DNA of 64,000 nucleotides. It comes from Notamacropus eugenii (lineage: Eukaryota > Chordata > Mammalia > Diprotodontia > Macropodidae). The position numbers and the translations under genes are program-made. The notes under the pieces are model-generated. The model ran no database searches. It was not told where the DNA came from and was given only the letters and a program-made list of their open reading frames with translations. This document shows, piece by piece, positions 28,132 to 43,100 of the stretch (position 1 is its first letter; every line of letters begins with the position of its first letter). The stretch is taken from the NCBI RefSeq assembly GCF_028372415.1, contig NW_027325155.1:70001-134000 (forward strand), in the 5' to 3' direction.

Positions 28132-31100
28132 TCTCTCTCTCCCTCTCTCTCTCTCCCTCTCTCTCTCTCTCCCTCTCTCTCTCCCTCTCTCTCTCTCCCT
28201 CTCTCTCTCTCTCTCGCTCTCTCTCTCTCTCGCTCTCTCTCTCTCGCTCTCTCGCTCTCTCTCCCCCTCTCTCTAGTCTTGAGCTTTTGATAATCTCATG
28301 AATAGCTCTCTTGTATTCAGTTCTCTCTAAACTGATGACTCTCAAATTTATATACCCACCCATGTTGCTCTCCTGACCTCCAGTCCTGTATACTAACAAT
28401 AATAACCACACTAGCATTCATATAGACCTTTCAGATTTGTAAAGTACTACTATCACCAAAAGACAAAGTGAAACAAATTTCCAGCCCAAGACAACATGAA
28501 AGGTCAGCAGTAAGGTCTGTTGCACCTGGGTTCTCATCCAGGAGGAACCCAGCCCAACACAGGCCCCAGCAACCCAGGAGCACGTCTTGGGAGCCAGTGA
28601 ATCAGCAGTGGCTGCTTCTGCAACTCTCAACCCACAGTCAGTAAGCGGGTCAACCAGTCGGTCAGAAGGACAGCAGAGAGATCTTGTTACTGGCACTGAG
28701 GCATGATTTTTTTGCTTTGCCCATGCTCAGATCCAGGTCGCAGTTCTGGGCAGCAGTCCCTGGGTAAGAAGCAGCGCTGGTGTGGCAGAGGCACAAAAGA
28801 GCGTTTGTGGTCACTCACTGACCAGAACATGGGCCAGGAAAGGAGTAAGCACCCCTCCCTACATCATATCCCCTTGGGAGAACTGAAGGCTCACAGGTCC
28901 CTAGAAGTATCTTGGAAAACACCAAAGCCCTGAAGCTTGGGGGACCTCCACCCTAGAAGCAGAGAGCCCTCGTTTACAGAGTTAAATAGGCAAGCAAGTA
29001 ATAGGCTGGAAACATGGGTAAACCACAGAAAAACTCTGGCTACTGAAAATTATTATGGTGACAAAGAAAATAAAAACACACACTCAGAAGAAGGCAACAA
29101 AGTCAAAGCTCCTACATCCAAAGCTCCTAAGAAAAATATGAATTGGTCACAGGCCATGGAAGAGCTCAAAAACCATTTTGAAAATCAAGCAAGAGAGGTA
29201 GAGGGAAAATTGGAAAGAAAAATGAGAAAGATGCAAGAAAATCAATGAGAAACGAATTAACAGCCTGGAAAAGGAGACCCTCCAAAAATATTGAAAAAAA
29301 ACCACCTCAAAAACTGGCGAAAGAGACCCAAAATGCCAGTGAGAAAAAGAATGGCTTAAAATTGACCAAATGGACAAGGAGGTCCAAAAGTTCACTGAAG
29401 AAAATAGTTTCTTAAAAATTAGAAAGGAGCAAATGAACGCTAATAACTTTGTGAGAAATCAAGAAACAGTAATACAAAACCAAAAGAATGAAAAAGTAGA
29501 TGACAAGAAATATCTCACTGGACAAACAACTGATCCTGATATTGTGAAAGACTGAAAGAAAAGGCTTAATTGTTCCTATAATATTAATATAATATCTTCT
29601 AAGTCTTCCTTTTACTGTCACAGAAGTCATCCTCCCAAGTCACTCACAGATAATAACCTACTGTCACCTTTTACTCCTTCACCTTAACTCTGCTATATAC
29701 AGTGCTTTTCCAAATCTGCCTAAAGTAGACTCTATTTCCCTACATAAATTCCATCTCCTGCAGATACTCTATTTTCCCTCAAATACTGCTACAGTGATGA
29801 AGGACCGCATTACTTCATACCTGGACTAACGCAATGATCTGCTTAGTGGTTTGTCTGCTGAGTCTCATCGTACTCCAAACCATCGACCATTCAGCTGCCA
29901 ACATGTCACCTTGACCTCCAGGAACAAATAGAAAAGCCCCTGTTTGACCTTGGAAGCCCTCTATAACCTAATGGTTTCTTAAAAAGTAAGAATGGAGCAA
30001 ATGGAAGCTAACGATTTTGTGAGAAATTAGAAAACAAAAAAACAAAAGCAAAGGAATGAAAAAATAGAAGACAATCAGGAAAAAAAAGAAGATGCTGGAA
30101 AAAAATGACCTAGGAAATAGATTCAGGAGATGATCAAACAAAGAGCCTAGACATTGTCTTTCAAGTACATATCAAGGAAAACTGCCCTGATATTCTAAAA
30201 CCAGAGGGTGAAATAGAAATGCAAAGAATGAACCAATTGCTCTTGAAAGAGATACTAAAATGGAAAATCCCACTATTATTATAGCCAAATTCCAGAGCTC
30301 CCAGGTAGTTGGAGAGAAATACAATAAGTCTTTGACAAGACGACTACATGGTTTGCATGTCTACACATGTATATCCTGTTGTCTTCAAAATGAGGTGGGA
30401 TGGGAAAGAAAGGAAGAGAATTTAGAACTCAAAGTTTTAAAAATAAATGTTGAAATTCTTTTAATATGTAACTGCAAAAAAATAAAACACAAAACAATTT
30501 TTTAAAAAGACCTGGAGTTAATCATGTCTCAGATCATAAATTTCTTATTGCAAGCGATTTAAACGGAAAAATTAAAGGAAACAATCAGATCACAGAGGCA
30601 TGATTTAAATAACTTCCCTTATGAATATGAAGTGGAAATGACGAATGGGTTAAAAGAGATTAGATCCAGGAGACAGCATACTTGAAGAACTATGGACAGA
30701 AGTTCACAATAATGTGCAGGAGGAAGGAACAAAAACCATTCCGAAGTAAAAAAAGTAAAATGGATGAATGTCTCATAAGTTTCTTTAAAAAATTGCTGAA
30801 AGAGAAAGGAAGAGCAAAAGGGAAAGGTGTATCCAATTGAACACAGAATTCCAGAGAATAATAGAGATAAGAAATTTTTTTGAAGAGCAAAGAAATAAGA
30901 GGGGATATCTTTTTATGAAAAACTGTTCTTTGGAAGGAAAGATATTGCGTATCTAAAGAGCAGACTAAAATGCAGAAACATCACCTTGCTAATATAGTCA
31001 AAGTCATGGTTTTCTCATTATGGCTGTGTAAGTTGGACTCTTTTTGCTTCAATCTTTCACAACAACAGTGTTCTTTCCAAAGAGTAGTATGTTCAAATGA

Positions 31101-34100
31101 TTTGCCCAGGGTCACACAGGTACTGTCTAAGGCTGCATTTGAACTGAGGACTTCCTGATTCCATTACTGTATAACATATATGTGATAATATTACCATGTG
31201 TAGCAAAAATAGCTTATATTTATGTTAACACAACAATTTACTAAATGCTTTCTTTATAGAAAGGCAGCTGGGCATATTGGACAGATAATACGTAGAGAGT
31301 AGAATTCCTACCTATGACACATTTTGGTTGTTTGGTTGTTTGACCCTGCGTAAGTAAATTCTCAGTATGCCAAGCAACAGTCCAAGATATTAACTTGAAG
31401 GGATGGTTTCTTTATTTACATCAACCCTATGGGTTTAGCGATTTAAATATTAACATTAACCTTTTTATTGATGAGGAAACCCAAGCCCTTTTAAAAAACT
31501 AAATTATTATGATTAATTTTTAAAATCTCACCAAAATATCTCTTTTATATACTAGGCTTAATAATAATATTCAAATTATCATATACACCTTTGGTAGCAT
31601 AGGGGTGTCCCTCTTTTTCTTCTTTTCTGCATCAGTGACATCTAGTAAATCTGGCTCAAAGGCATAAAGCTCAGTCAGTTCATTCAAAGTAAAATGGCGT
31701 TCAACTTGCTGTTGATCAATAACCCTAAAGGACAGCGATTGTTTGGTTACTTGACGTTCATAGATCTTATCTTCCATGGTTCCCTGTATAAGAATCAGAA
31801 ACATATGTACACTTTACTTCATAGATTTTGGTTATGCAAAGGCAGTGCTTGATATTTGAATTCATAAAACTCTTTTTGACTACTGAACAAATTTGTCTTA
31901 TTGTAATTTCTCCCCTTCTCTTTTCACAGAAAGCATTCTAATACTTTTCAAAGGCAGATGAAACAGATCATTTTATTACTTCAGTAGATCATGTCAAAAT
32001 ATCATCATGTATCCTCTAGTAGTCTTAACATCCTACCTACATTTCTTTTGAACTGTTCAGGTTTTCAATGTAGTTCTTAAGTATGTCACAAATAACTGAT
32101 TATAATATTTAAAATATATTACATTTTCTTTTTCTTTGAAATATTATTCTGTCTAGCAAAATGTTTTTGTTTTGGAGGAAGTTTTTAAAAATTTTTCTCT
32201 AAATAGTATTTTACTTTTTCCAATTACGTGTTTTCAACACCCATTTTTTGTTAAGATTTTGAGTTTCTAATTTTTCTCCTTATTGCCAAGACAACAAGCA
32301 ATCTGATACAGATTTTACATGTGAAATATATTCCTTCATTAGTCATGTTGTGATTGAAGAAACAAAAGGGAAAAGGCAAACACACAGGAAAAGGTGAAAA
32401 TAGATTGCTTCAATTTGCATTCAGACTCCATAGTTCTTTTACAGCATGTGGATAGCAATTTCCATCCTGAGTACTTTGGATTTGTCTTAGGTCCTGGCAT
32501 TGCTGAACAAAGCTACCTCTATCAAAGTCACTCATCACATTCTGTGGCCGTTACTCTGTAAGATGTTCTGTTTATTCCGCCTATTTGTGTCAGCATCACT
32601 TTTTATAAGTTTTATAAGTTTTTATTGTCCAGGTCTCTCTGAAATTATGTCTATAGTTTCTTACATCATTTTCATTGTATACCACGAATTATCTAATTAC
32701 CAAATCTCCCATTTTCTCAAGTCTTTTTTGTGTATCTGCTACAGCTGACAACGTGGACCACATCTCATCCAGTCTCTTCTCTAGGTTTATCATACTTTTT
32801 TTCTGATGCCCATATGAATATTTCTTTTTAGTCTGTTTTATTGGCTCCATCATTAATATCATGTATGTTAAATACAGGTGTCCCCAGTGTTTGGTTATAA
32901 GCTCTTTTAACTTTGCTCTCCCCACTGCCTTTGGTAACCACTTGTTACCATCATCTCCATGCTGATGTCTCCTAGATTTTCAAACTGGGTGTATAGAAAA
33001 CCAACATTAAACATATAAAAATTGAACTCATTGTTTTTCTTCTTAAACCTTCTGTTCTTTCACACTTCTCTATTGTTGTTTAAGATGCCACCATCTTCCA
33101 ATCTCCCAACTTTGGGACCTCAGAATTATCATCAATCTTCCTTACTACACATACACAAATCTTGCCAAAAACTTGTCATTTCCATTTTTACAAAATCCCT
33201 CGCATTTAACTTTTTTTCCAATCACTCAACTGCCACTATTTAATAAACTCTAACAGCTCCTTATTATCTCCAGGATAAAATCTTACAACTTAGGTTGTAA
33301 GGATTTTCTATCTTCTTAAGCATAACTACCTTCCACTTATACTGACTCAGTGAGTGACTTTTTGCTATTGCTTGCACATGATTCCATTTGCCAGTCAAGT
33401 GCCTTTTTACTGTTATTCTATGTTCACTTTTTTTATCCCTAAAGCTTCCTTTCTTTCCTGAAGTTTCATTTTACTTCTATAGGAGGCCTTTGTTCCTCTC
33501 AATGCTGATTGCTTCCAATATACTTTATATATCTCAAACAATAGAGTAGTTCGCATGCTGTAATGTCACTGAGGAAGGGGTTGGTTTTGCTTCTCTTTGA
33601 AATCCCAGTGTTTGACACACTAACTGGCACATATATTGATATATTTCACGTGTCCCTGTGTGTATATACACACACACATATGATATATTATATGTATTAA
33701 TTAGGGAAGGGGAATTACTGTGATCAATGAACATATTTTGACATGATCTTGTATATTTAAGGAAAATATCAAAGTTGATTATATATAAAGAATGGAATGT
33801 CATTTTACTTACCCATAACTGCTCACTAACTTCAAACTATTGCTTGTACTTTCAAATTTGTTACATGAGAAGTTGAAGCCTACCTGAGCTAAAAACCTGT
33901 ACACAAAGACTGGTTTACTTTGGCCAAAGCGATAAACTCTGAATATGCTCTGAATATCATAGGAAGGATTCCAAGAGGCATCAAAGACGATTACTCGATT
34001 AGCAGCTACCAGATTAATTCCAAGAGACCCTGCTTTGGTAGAAATAAGGAACAGTCGGCCCCTAGAAATTTAAAAAGAAAAAGAAAATAAAGATTATTCT

Positions 34101-37100
34101 TACAAAATCAATAAATGTCATAAAATATTGCCTTTATGAGTTAGGAAATGTGAGTTCATTTGCCAAAATATGCCATTTGCCAGAAAGAGAAGTATGTAGC
34201 CAAATGTTCTAAGCAGAGTACTTCAAGTATCAAGAACACATCAAAATATAAAGGGAAAAGTATACTGACACTTAATCATAAATCTCTGATTCACTTATTT
34301 ATTCAATTAACAAACACTTACTTTCTTTCTTCCAATATCTCAACCCACAAATTAAGGAGCAGACAAAATCAAAAAACTGAAAATTCTTTTTGTAAACAAA
34401 CAACATAAATTTCCCTATACATCAAATAAAAATAAAACATATCTCATTCTGCACCTTGAGTCTAGAGTCTGTCAAGAGATGGACAGCAAATCACTGGTAC
34501 AATCAAACCAAACAAGCCAAAAATTAAAATCCTTAACATTTTGGAAGTTGTTTGTCTTAACACAAATGTTATTGGTATTGCAAAAATTGCTACCATTGTT
34601 CTTCTCACTTTTTTCAGTACTGAGTTCATATAAGTCTTCCCTTAAATACTTCTCTTAAATACTCCCTTTAATCATTTCTTATAGAATAGTACTCCATGAA
34701 ATTCACATATCTTAACTTATCCAGCCCTTCCCCAATATATAGGCACCCTAAGTTGCCAGTTCTCTGTCACTACAAAAAGAAGTGCTAGAAATATATTTTT
34801 AGAGATAGAGATCCTTTCCCTTTTTGGATCTTTCTGAGCTCTTATCAGCACAGTACTGTGAAATCAAAGGGTTTGCACAGTTTAGGGACATTTTTCATGA
34901 CATCTTCTATTCCATTTTTGACCTACTTATGGATTTCAATAATCACTAGATGAAATAACAGTTCTAGCTATAATGTTCCTGGTTTCTCATGGTCCTGTCT
35001 ATTGTTTCCCTTTTTTCTATTATCTTTGCCAATCTAATAAGTATAGGGTAGGAACTTGTAATTATTTTAATTTGAATTTAACTATTACTGAGGCAAAATT
35101 TTTATATGGATTCTTATCATCTGAATTTATTCCCTGAAGAATTGCATGTTAATATTCTTTGACCATTTAACTAGTGCAGTAAGATGTCTTCTTATACATG
35201 TTCATCAGTTCTTTATATATCTTGGAAGGTGCAGCTAAGTGGATACTCAGTAAGAGCAAAGTTTAAATCTGGCCTCAGACATTAAGTCATTTCACCCTGT
35301 TTGCTTCAGTTTTCTTATCCGTAAAAGGAACTGAAAAAGGAAATAGCAAATTTCTCCAGTATATTTGCTAATAAAATCCCTTATGGGGTCAACTAAAAGT
35401 CAAAGATGAATGAAACCCCACAATTACAACATATCTTGGAAATATGACTTCATGCAAAAAAAAAAAAACCTTGCTACCAAAAGAAATGAATCCTAATTAC
35501 CTGCTTTTCTTTTAACTGTAGCTGCATTGGATTGATTTACGAAATAAATTAATTTTACATCATCAAAATTGTTCATGTCATTCTTGATAATCGTCTCTCT
35601 CTTCCTCAGTTAAACACCCTTCCTTGATCAGTAGATCTGGAAGGTAATTTTTGCCTTGTTCCTCTAATTTATCATACAATCATTTATATCTACATGATAA
35701 GTCCATGCGGAATTTATCTTGATATATTAAGTGTTGTCAATATTGTAGTTTCTGCCAAACTGCTATGTAGTTTTTCCAGCATCTTTTGTTGAACAGCAAG
35801 CCCCTTTCTTAGTGGTTGATTGAGGTTCACTGATTCTACAATTTGTGCAACTTATCTGTTCTACTCATTACCCACTGTGCAAGTTAGGGGTCTGAGTGAA
35901 CAAAGTGCTACAATTAAGAGCCAGGATAACTAGAATTCAAATCCTGACTCAGACATACATTTGTTTTATGGCCCCAGACAAATCTCTTACCTTCTCTCAG
36001 TTTGTTTCCTTATCTTTAATATGCTTACAATAAGAATGAAATGAAATTTCAACTGAAAGGCAAACTTACATGGAGGTGCCATACAGATGCTAACTTTTAT
36101 TCTTACTAGCTCTTTCTATTATCAGTCTCTCTACTTTTTAACTACAGCCAAGTAATTCGAGGATTACTGCTCTGAAGCATAGTTTAAAATATGGTGCTGC
36201 TACATAGCTTTCCTTCTGACTTCTTTTTCCCCATAAATTCTTGATCTTTTATTTTTCATCTCCAAATGAATATCTTTATTATATCTTTCTAGCCCTACAA
36301 AATGACTCTTTGATGGTTTAATCAGAACAGCAATGAACTGGTAAATGAATATAGGTAAATACAGTCAATTCTATTACCTGAATAGTCAATATTTTTATTT
36401 TATATCTTTCTATTTTATTGAATCTACTATTTCAATTATCTGACTAGGTTTCACTAAATAAACCATAACGTCATCTGCAAAAAGCATTAATTTTCCTTTA
36501 ATTCTCTCAATTTCTTTCTCTTCTCTTATTCCTACAATTGGCATTCCTTGCACTATATCAAACAGTGACAATGAACAAAAATATTTATCTTAATTTTATT
36601 AGAAAGACTGCTACTTTATTTTCATTACAAATAACTAACCCTGAATGCAGCTGACTCCAGGTTTTAGATAAATACTACTCACCATGTTAATGAAAAGTCC
36701 ATTTATTCCTATGCATTTCGAGCTTGTTTGCTTTTAAACAAAAATAAGTACTACAATTTAAAGGGAAATGGTGACAATCAAAGACAGTCTTGACGGATAT
36801 TAGAGTAGATGACTGACAATGGAGAAAAGGAAAATTATCTAATTTTTTCTTTGAAAATCTATTTTTCCCTGACAAAGAAAACATCTTTAAAATGGAAACA
36901 CAAGGAAAAGTACACTAAAACAGATCAAAATCTGAAAGTGAGGCAATTATAAGGTGTTCAGTGCAATTTTCCTTGATAATTTCTTTAACTATGATATCTA
37001 GTTTCATTTTTTATAATGGCTTTCAGGGAGTGCAATAATTTGTAAATTATTTCTTCATGCACTATTTCCAGGTCAGTAGCTTTTGCAATGAGATATTTCA

Positions 37101-40100
37101 CATTTCTTTCTGTTTTTTAGTTCTTTTGACTTTGTTTTATTGCTTTTTGATGTCTCAAGAAGTCTTTAGCTTCCACTTGGCAATTCTAATTGTTAAAGAA
37201 TTTTTTTTCTTCAGTAAAGTTGTGAACCTGCTCTTTGGGTAGTGACAAAAAAATTGGAAACTAGAGAGGTTCATTCAAGTACAGAAAAAAGTACCTAAAA
37301 GTTAATAAGTTTTATGTAACACTACTATGCAAAAAATGATAAAATCCCAGAAATCCTTCTATGAAGTACTACAGAATGAAATGAACACATAATTGCATAA
37401 CCATAATTCCAATGACAGCACAAGCAATGGAGTACAAGGCTTGAAATAAGGAAGACTCATCTTCCTCACTTCAAATCTTAGACACTAATTCTGTAACCCC
37501 ATTTGTCTCAGTTCTTCATCTGTGAAATGAGGTGGAGAAGAAAATGACAAACCACAGTATCTTTGAAAGAAAACCCAGAAGAGATCACAGAGAGTCAGAT
37601 GTGGCTGTAAGATGACTAAACAACATGATGAAAAATACCATCTCCCTCCAAACAGAAAACTGATAAACTCAGATTGAAACATTTCTTTTTGACATAGTTA
37701 ATTTTGGATTTTGTTTTATTTAACTTTTCCTATGTGAAGCAATATTTGTTTTTGCCATCTCAGTGGACAAATGGGGGGAAAATGGGAGAGTGAAAACATG
37801 AAACTGAAATTGAAACTGAAATGAAAACTGAAATAAAAATGAAACTGAATTTCAAAAATAATTTCAACAATGATGGAAATGATCACCAAATTAGAAATGA
37901 GATACAGATAATAGTTACACCTATAAAGAAATATATGTACATGTATATATAGGTGTGTTTTAAAGGTGGAGTAGCTTACTAGAAAAATGTAAAAGACCTA
38001 AATGTTCAAATGATGGAGCCATAATGAAATGTGAAGCAGGAAATAATAATATGGTATAAAAGCATATTATTTGTATTATTATTTGTACTTAAAGTACAGT
38101 TTGCTATCTCAAACTGAAGAAACATAATTCATTACTGATGTATCAAAAAACTAAGATTTAAAATTTATTACATGAAACAATAGGGAGTTGAGTATGGAAT
38201 TGAGAGAAAATAAAATCTGATGACTAGAGAACTTGAAAATAGAATTTGAAGAGAAAATGATAGATTATAAGGTATTTGTAAGTCTAATTATCCCAAAATG
38301 AGAAGTGGTAGATAATAGGAAAGTAGTTTTATAGCTACAGGGAATATCTGTATTAACTGAAAATTTTTCAAGAAATATGTACTGGATGCCAGACAGAGTC
38401 AGTAGCAAAAACACTTTGAAGATAACAAAGAAAGTGGCCTGCACTGTTAATGTTCTTCAACATAGATAAGAGAAGAAAAAAATTCTCAAAGAACTCACCT
38501 GACATTAGTTTCATCATTAAACTCTTCAGCCCATTTCTTTCTTGACTGTGCACTTGAAGAACCATCCAAACGATAATAATCAATGTTTCGAAACCATTTT
38601 CCTTCACCTACATATTAAATAGCAAAAATGGGACTATTTTATCAAAATCCACCACATTCACATACTAGAATGTTTACTTCCTTAATGAATATATCTTACA
38701 CATTCATATAAAATCACGTTTCTTTAAATATTTAATTCTCCTTAGGTTTTAAAATCACAGTTCAAATTTGAAAATTATTCAAATAAATGCTACATAGCAA
38801 AAATGACTAGAAAAATAGATGCTACAAATAAAACTTGGAATCTACTTAATTGTTTTACTTAATTGATGGTCATTTTGCTAGTCACTAAATATCCACCTAC
38901 TACAGAAGTGAATGCAATAGCTAAATAGCAATTATTTCTTTTACCCAGGAACTCTGAGGGTGTTCCCCTTCCAGTTTGATGGGCTATCCCTTGAGTAACT
39001 ATTTAAAGAAGCCTATTCACTGAATGGATGTATGTCACTCAAAGTGAGAATATGACCTTAGCCTGAAAGGGGCAGGGTCTCCCATTGCATCCTGAGCCAT
39101 CTCCAGCCTTCTTGATAAAGAAGCCTAAATACACAAATATATAAATAAATAAATCTATATCCAGATGGTTCAGGAGGAGAAGTGAGGTTGGTGACCTTGC
39201 ACAGCCTCCCTCACTCAAACCGAAGTCAAATGCAAGTCATGTCAGCATCTTGATGTCACGGTCCTCTTCAAGGATGAAGGACAAACACAACAACAACAAA
39301 TACTTTTTAATTTCTGTGATTTTCTTGACCTTTGGTTCTTCCGGATGAATTTTATAATTTTTTCTAGCTCTACAAAAGAAATGTTTTGTAGTCTGGTCTG
39401 GCATTGAATAAGTAAATTAATTTAGATAAAACTGTCATTTTGTATTATACTGGCTTGGACTATGCATGCATAGCAATTAAGATTTTTCCAACTGTTTAAA
39501 ATCTGACTTGATTTGTGTGAAAAAAAAGTGTATTCTAATTGAGATCATATAGTTCCTGGGTTTGTCTCAGCAGGAAGATTTTCAAGTATTTTATACTGTC
39601 AAGTTATTTTAAATGTAATTCCTCTACCTCGTGATGCTGGACTTTGTTCCTAAGAACAAAGAAATGTTGATGAACATAGAAATGCTGATGATATATGTGA
39701 GTTTATTTTGTATCTTGCAACTTTACTAAAATTGTTAATTTTTTCAAGTAGTTCTTTAGTTGATTCTCCAAGTATACCATGATATCACCTGCAAAGAGTA
39801 ATAGCTTTGTTTTCCCATCTATTCTAATTGCTTTAATTTATTTCCTTATTTTATTGAAAGACTAATATTTCTAGGACAATAATGAATAACTACTTATAAT
39901 GGGTATCCTTGCTTCACCCTTACTGGGAAGATTTCTAGTTTACCCCATGACAGACAACACCTACTGATTATTTTGATCGCTACTAGTTATGATTTTAAGG
40001 AAAATTGCATTTATTCCTATGCTCTGTAATATTTTTTATGAGGAATGAGTTCTATTTTATCAAAAGCTTTTTTTGCATCTGTTGAGATAATCTTAAGACT

Positions 40101-43100
40101 TTTGCTGGTGTTGTTATTGATATAGTCAATTACGCTACTAGTTTTCCTGATATTAAATGAGCCCTGAATTTCTGGTATAAATTTCACCTGGCACAGTGTT
40201 GAATCCTAGTGATATATTGCTATATTTTATGATGAATACATAGGGAAACTGGATTACAGTTTTCTTTCGCTGGTTTGACTCTTCCCAGGTTAGGTATATT
40301 TGTGTCATAAAAGGAATTTGGAAGGACTTCTTTGTCTATTTTTTCCAATAGTTTATGTGTTTTTAGAAATAATATTCTTTAAGTGTTTGGTAGAATGTAC
40401 CTGTAAATCCATCTGGACCTAGGGAGTTCATGGTTTATTAACAGGACTATTTAAGTAATCTATTTTCTTTTCTGTTAGTCTAGGCAATTTTACTTTTACA
40501 AATATCCATCCATTTCACTTAGATTGTCACACTTCTTGGCATGTAATTGAGCAAAAGCACTCCTACTAATCTTCATTAGTGGAATATTAACCCTTTTTGC
40601 TTTTGATATTTTGGAAATTTGGTTTTCTTCTCTCTCTTTTAAAATAATATTAACCATTGGTTAATCTATACTTTTTTGTTTTTTTTTTCATAAAATCAGC
40701 TTCTAGTTTTATTATTAGTTCACCAGTTTTCTTCACTGATATCAAGACTTTTTACCCCAGAAATTCAGCATTAAAGGGTAGACTTACCTTTATAAATTCG
40801 AGGTTTGTCTTTATCATCTGATATTTCGTTACTGCCCAATTCAAGAAAATCTTCAATCAAGTCTAGAGATATGAGAGATTGGCTAAACACCAGCCTTGGG
40901 GGAAAAAAGATATTACTGAAATGGCCTTTCAAAATTCCTTGTCATGATCCCTGTTGTCCTTTTACATGTTATCATAATTTGTTGGTATTACATGCATTTA
41001 TACATAAGGACATATAAACCAGAATTCTACAAAAATAGCAAAGACCTAGTGAACAAGGGACTTTACCGGAAGAATTTAGGAGCAATTGCCTTATCAAGGA
41101 CAACCCAGTACAAATCCAACAGTTTGGGCTCATTTCCATTTTTAAAAATCTAACAAAGTAAATGTAGACCACCATTAACTTTTATTTTGTATTTCAGTTT
41201 AGTAAAAGTGACTTTTAGTGAAAAAGACATTCAATTCCAAATATTAAGTATTGAATAATATCAGCAACCCATCAGAGTGTCAGACTTGGAGTTAGAAGAC
41301 CACAGTTTGAAACTGAACTCTATTTACTACTTTGTTTCATTTTGTCATGATTTATTTTTTCCAGATAAAATCTATGATACTATTAGTTAATGCTGAAAAC
41401 CAATGGCTATCTAATAAATAATATCACTGATCTGATAGGAAGTGGTACATTGCTGCTTAACATAAAATTTAGTTCTAATATTTTCTCTCCCTTGGATTCA
41501 CTCTCCTTTTTATGTAAGGAATATCAGCTTTGTGTAAAACATTGTGCTGATTAAATGCAATGGAGAATAAAAAAGTACATATGAAATGTGGTTCTTATAA
41601 GTGATGGGCTGTGATTCTTTAAATTTTTTTTTCACAATGAAACTAATTTATAAGTAAGAGTGTTAAAATGTACTTCTTAACCGAAAAGAGAAAAAAATAC
41701 ATTAAAGAAATAGTTGCCTAAAGTTGACTGTGGATTCCTCTGAGGAGTATTTAAGATAGCACACAAAAATTAGCCCTTATGTCAAAATGAGCTTTATTTA
41801 GATGATAGAAATATAAACAACTAAATTTAAACTTAAAATATGCTATTAGAAGAGGAAGAAATTTAATCATACTTAGATGAACACAAATCCATTTTTTTCA
41901 AGAAATTTATTATCTTACTTACACTTTATCTCCAAGTTCCTCGGCCATTTTAAGAATTTCAAAAAGAAGTACCATTTTTCCAGAATGTTCCAATACTTTA
42001 GCATCAGAATCTGTAATAAAATCTTTGTACCAGTCTGGAGATGGGCTGCCTGGATTTGAAATGTACAGTACTCTTCCTACTAGACAAAATGATGCAACAA
42101 AGAGACATTGTCAAGTTATGAAAACATTTATAACATTTTTAGCATTCTGAAAACGAAAAGCACATTTGAAATTTACAAAAATCATTCTTCATCACTGGAA
42201 TAATATTAGGATGCTCAATAAAATTATACTTTCAACATAGTTCATATATTTGTTATTCAGTCATTCATGTGTTTCCAATTCTTTGTGACCTTGTGGATGA
42301 TATTGTCCATGAGGTTTTATTGGTAAGTATACTCATGTGGTTGGCCATTTCCTTCTCCAGTGGAAGAATTAAGTATGTAAAGCTGAATTTGAAATTAGGT
42401 CTTCCTGACTCTATGCACACTTTCTCCACTGTTCCACCTTATACATAATTGTATCTATTTCTGAAAGAGGATGATGGATCATAAAAAATTTTTCAGTTGA
42501 ATTCTTCTTAGTATCTTGAGAATAAGTTAATAAAATGTAAGCACTCATTCATCTACCTATACCAAAATTGACTGAGAATATATTATTTACAAAATCCACT
42601 GAGCACTTAGAAAAATATGAAAATGACATCACTAGTTTGGAAAAATTAAAAATGACCACAATTTGTAAATAATAATTATTGCCATGGTTGTTACTAGACA
42701 TATCACAGGCGTAAAATAAGGATGTTTTAGTAATCGTGTTTTGATATACATATGTCAAGTGATTTCATGGATTTTTAAATTTGATTTTTTTTTACATTGA
42801 GCTGCCTTTTTTTTTTGCATAATATACTTTTATTGAGTTGATTTGAATATAGGTCTTTCCCACCCAAAACACCACTTCAAAAGTGTTGTTTTTTCTTTGC
42901 ATGTTTGCTCAAGAGTTCTCAATGTTTTTAGGAGAAGTAGAATTGGGAAGAAAAACATTCCCTAAGCTTTTTTTCTCATGCACTTATATTCAAATGCTTT
43001 GACCCCACCCACCAAGAGATATAGAAATATCTTTTTTTCTTTTTTATATTAATTTTATTTATATAATCATAATATATAATTTATATAGTAATAATTTGTA

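Larger units (their letters stand above)
27832..30500 (+). mobile_element. Decayed L1/HAL1 element broken by insertions
   Basis: The 5' region starts at 27832 (GGCCACAATGGCTGAGTC), is interrupted by a CT-repeat segment and resumes at about 28440. ORF1 pieces lie at 28937-29248 ([18 protein letters not shown]), at 29370-29555, and again at 29970-30330 after an L2 insert, with part of the coiled coil repeated. Family 3' sequence ends near 30500. Confidence 0.75.

Noticed and set aside
28040..28417. Arg/Glu-rich open frame on the minus strand and Ser/Leu-rich frames on the plus strand
   Set aside because: They are translations of a CT dinucleotide repeat and would be open in most frames.
38368..38607. 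79-codon open frame over exon 28
   Set aside because: It is a different frame from the one matching ATRX ([11 protein letters not shown]), and only the ATRX frame fits the splice phases.
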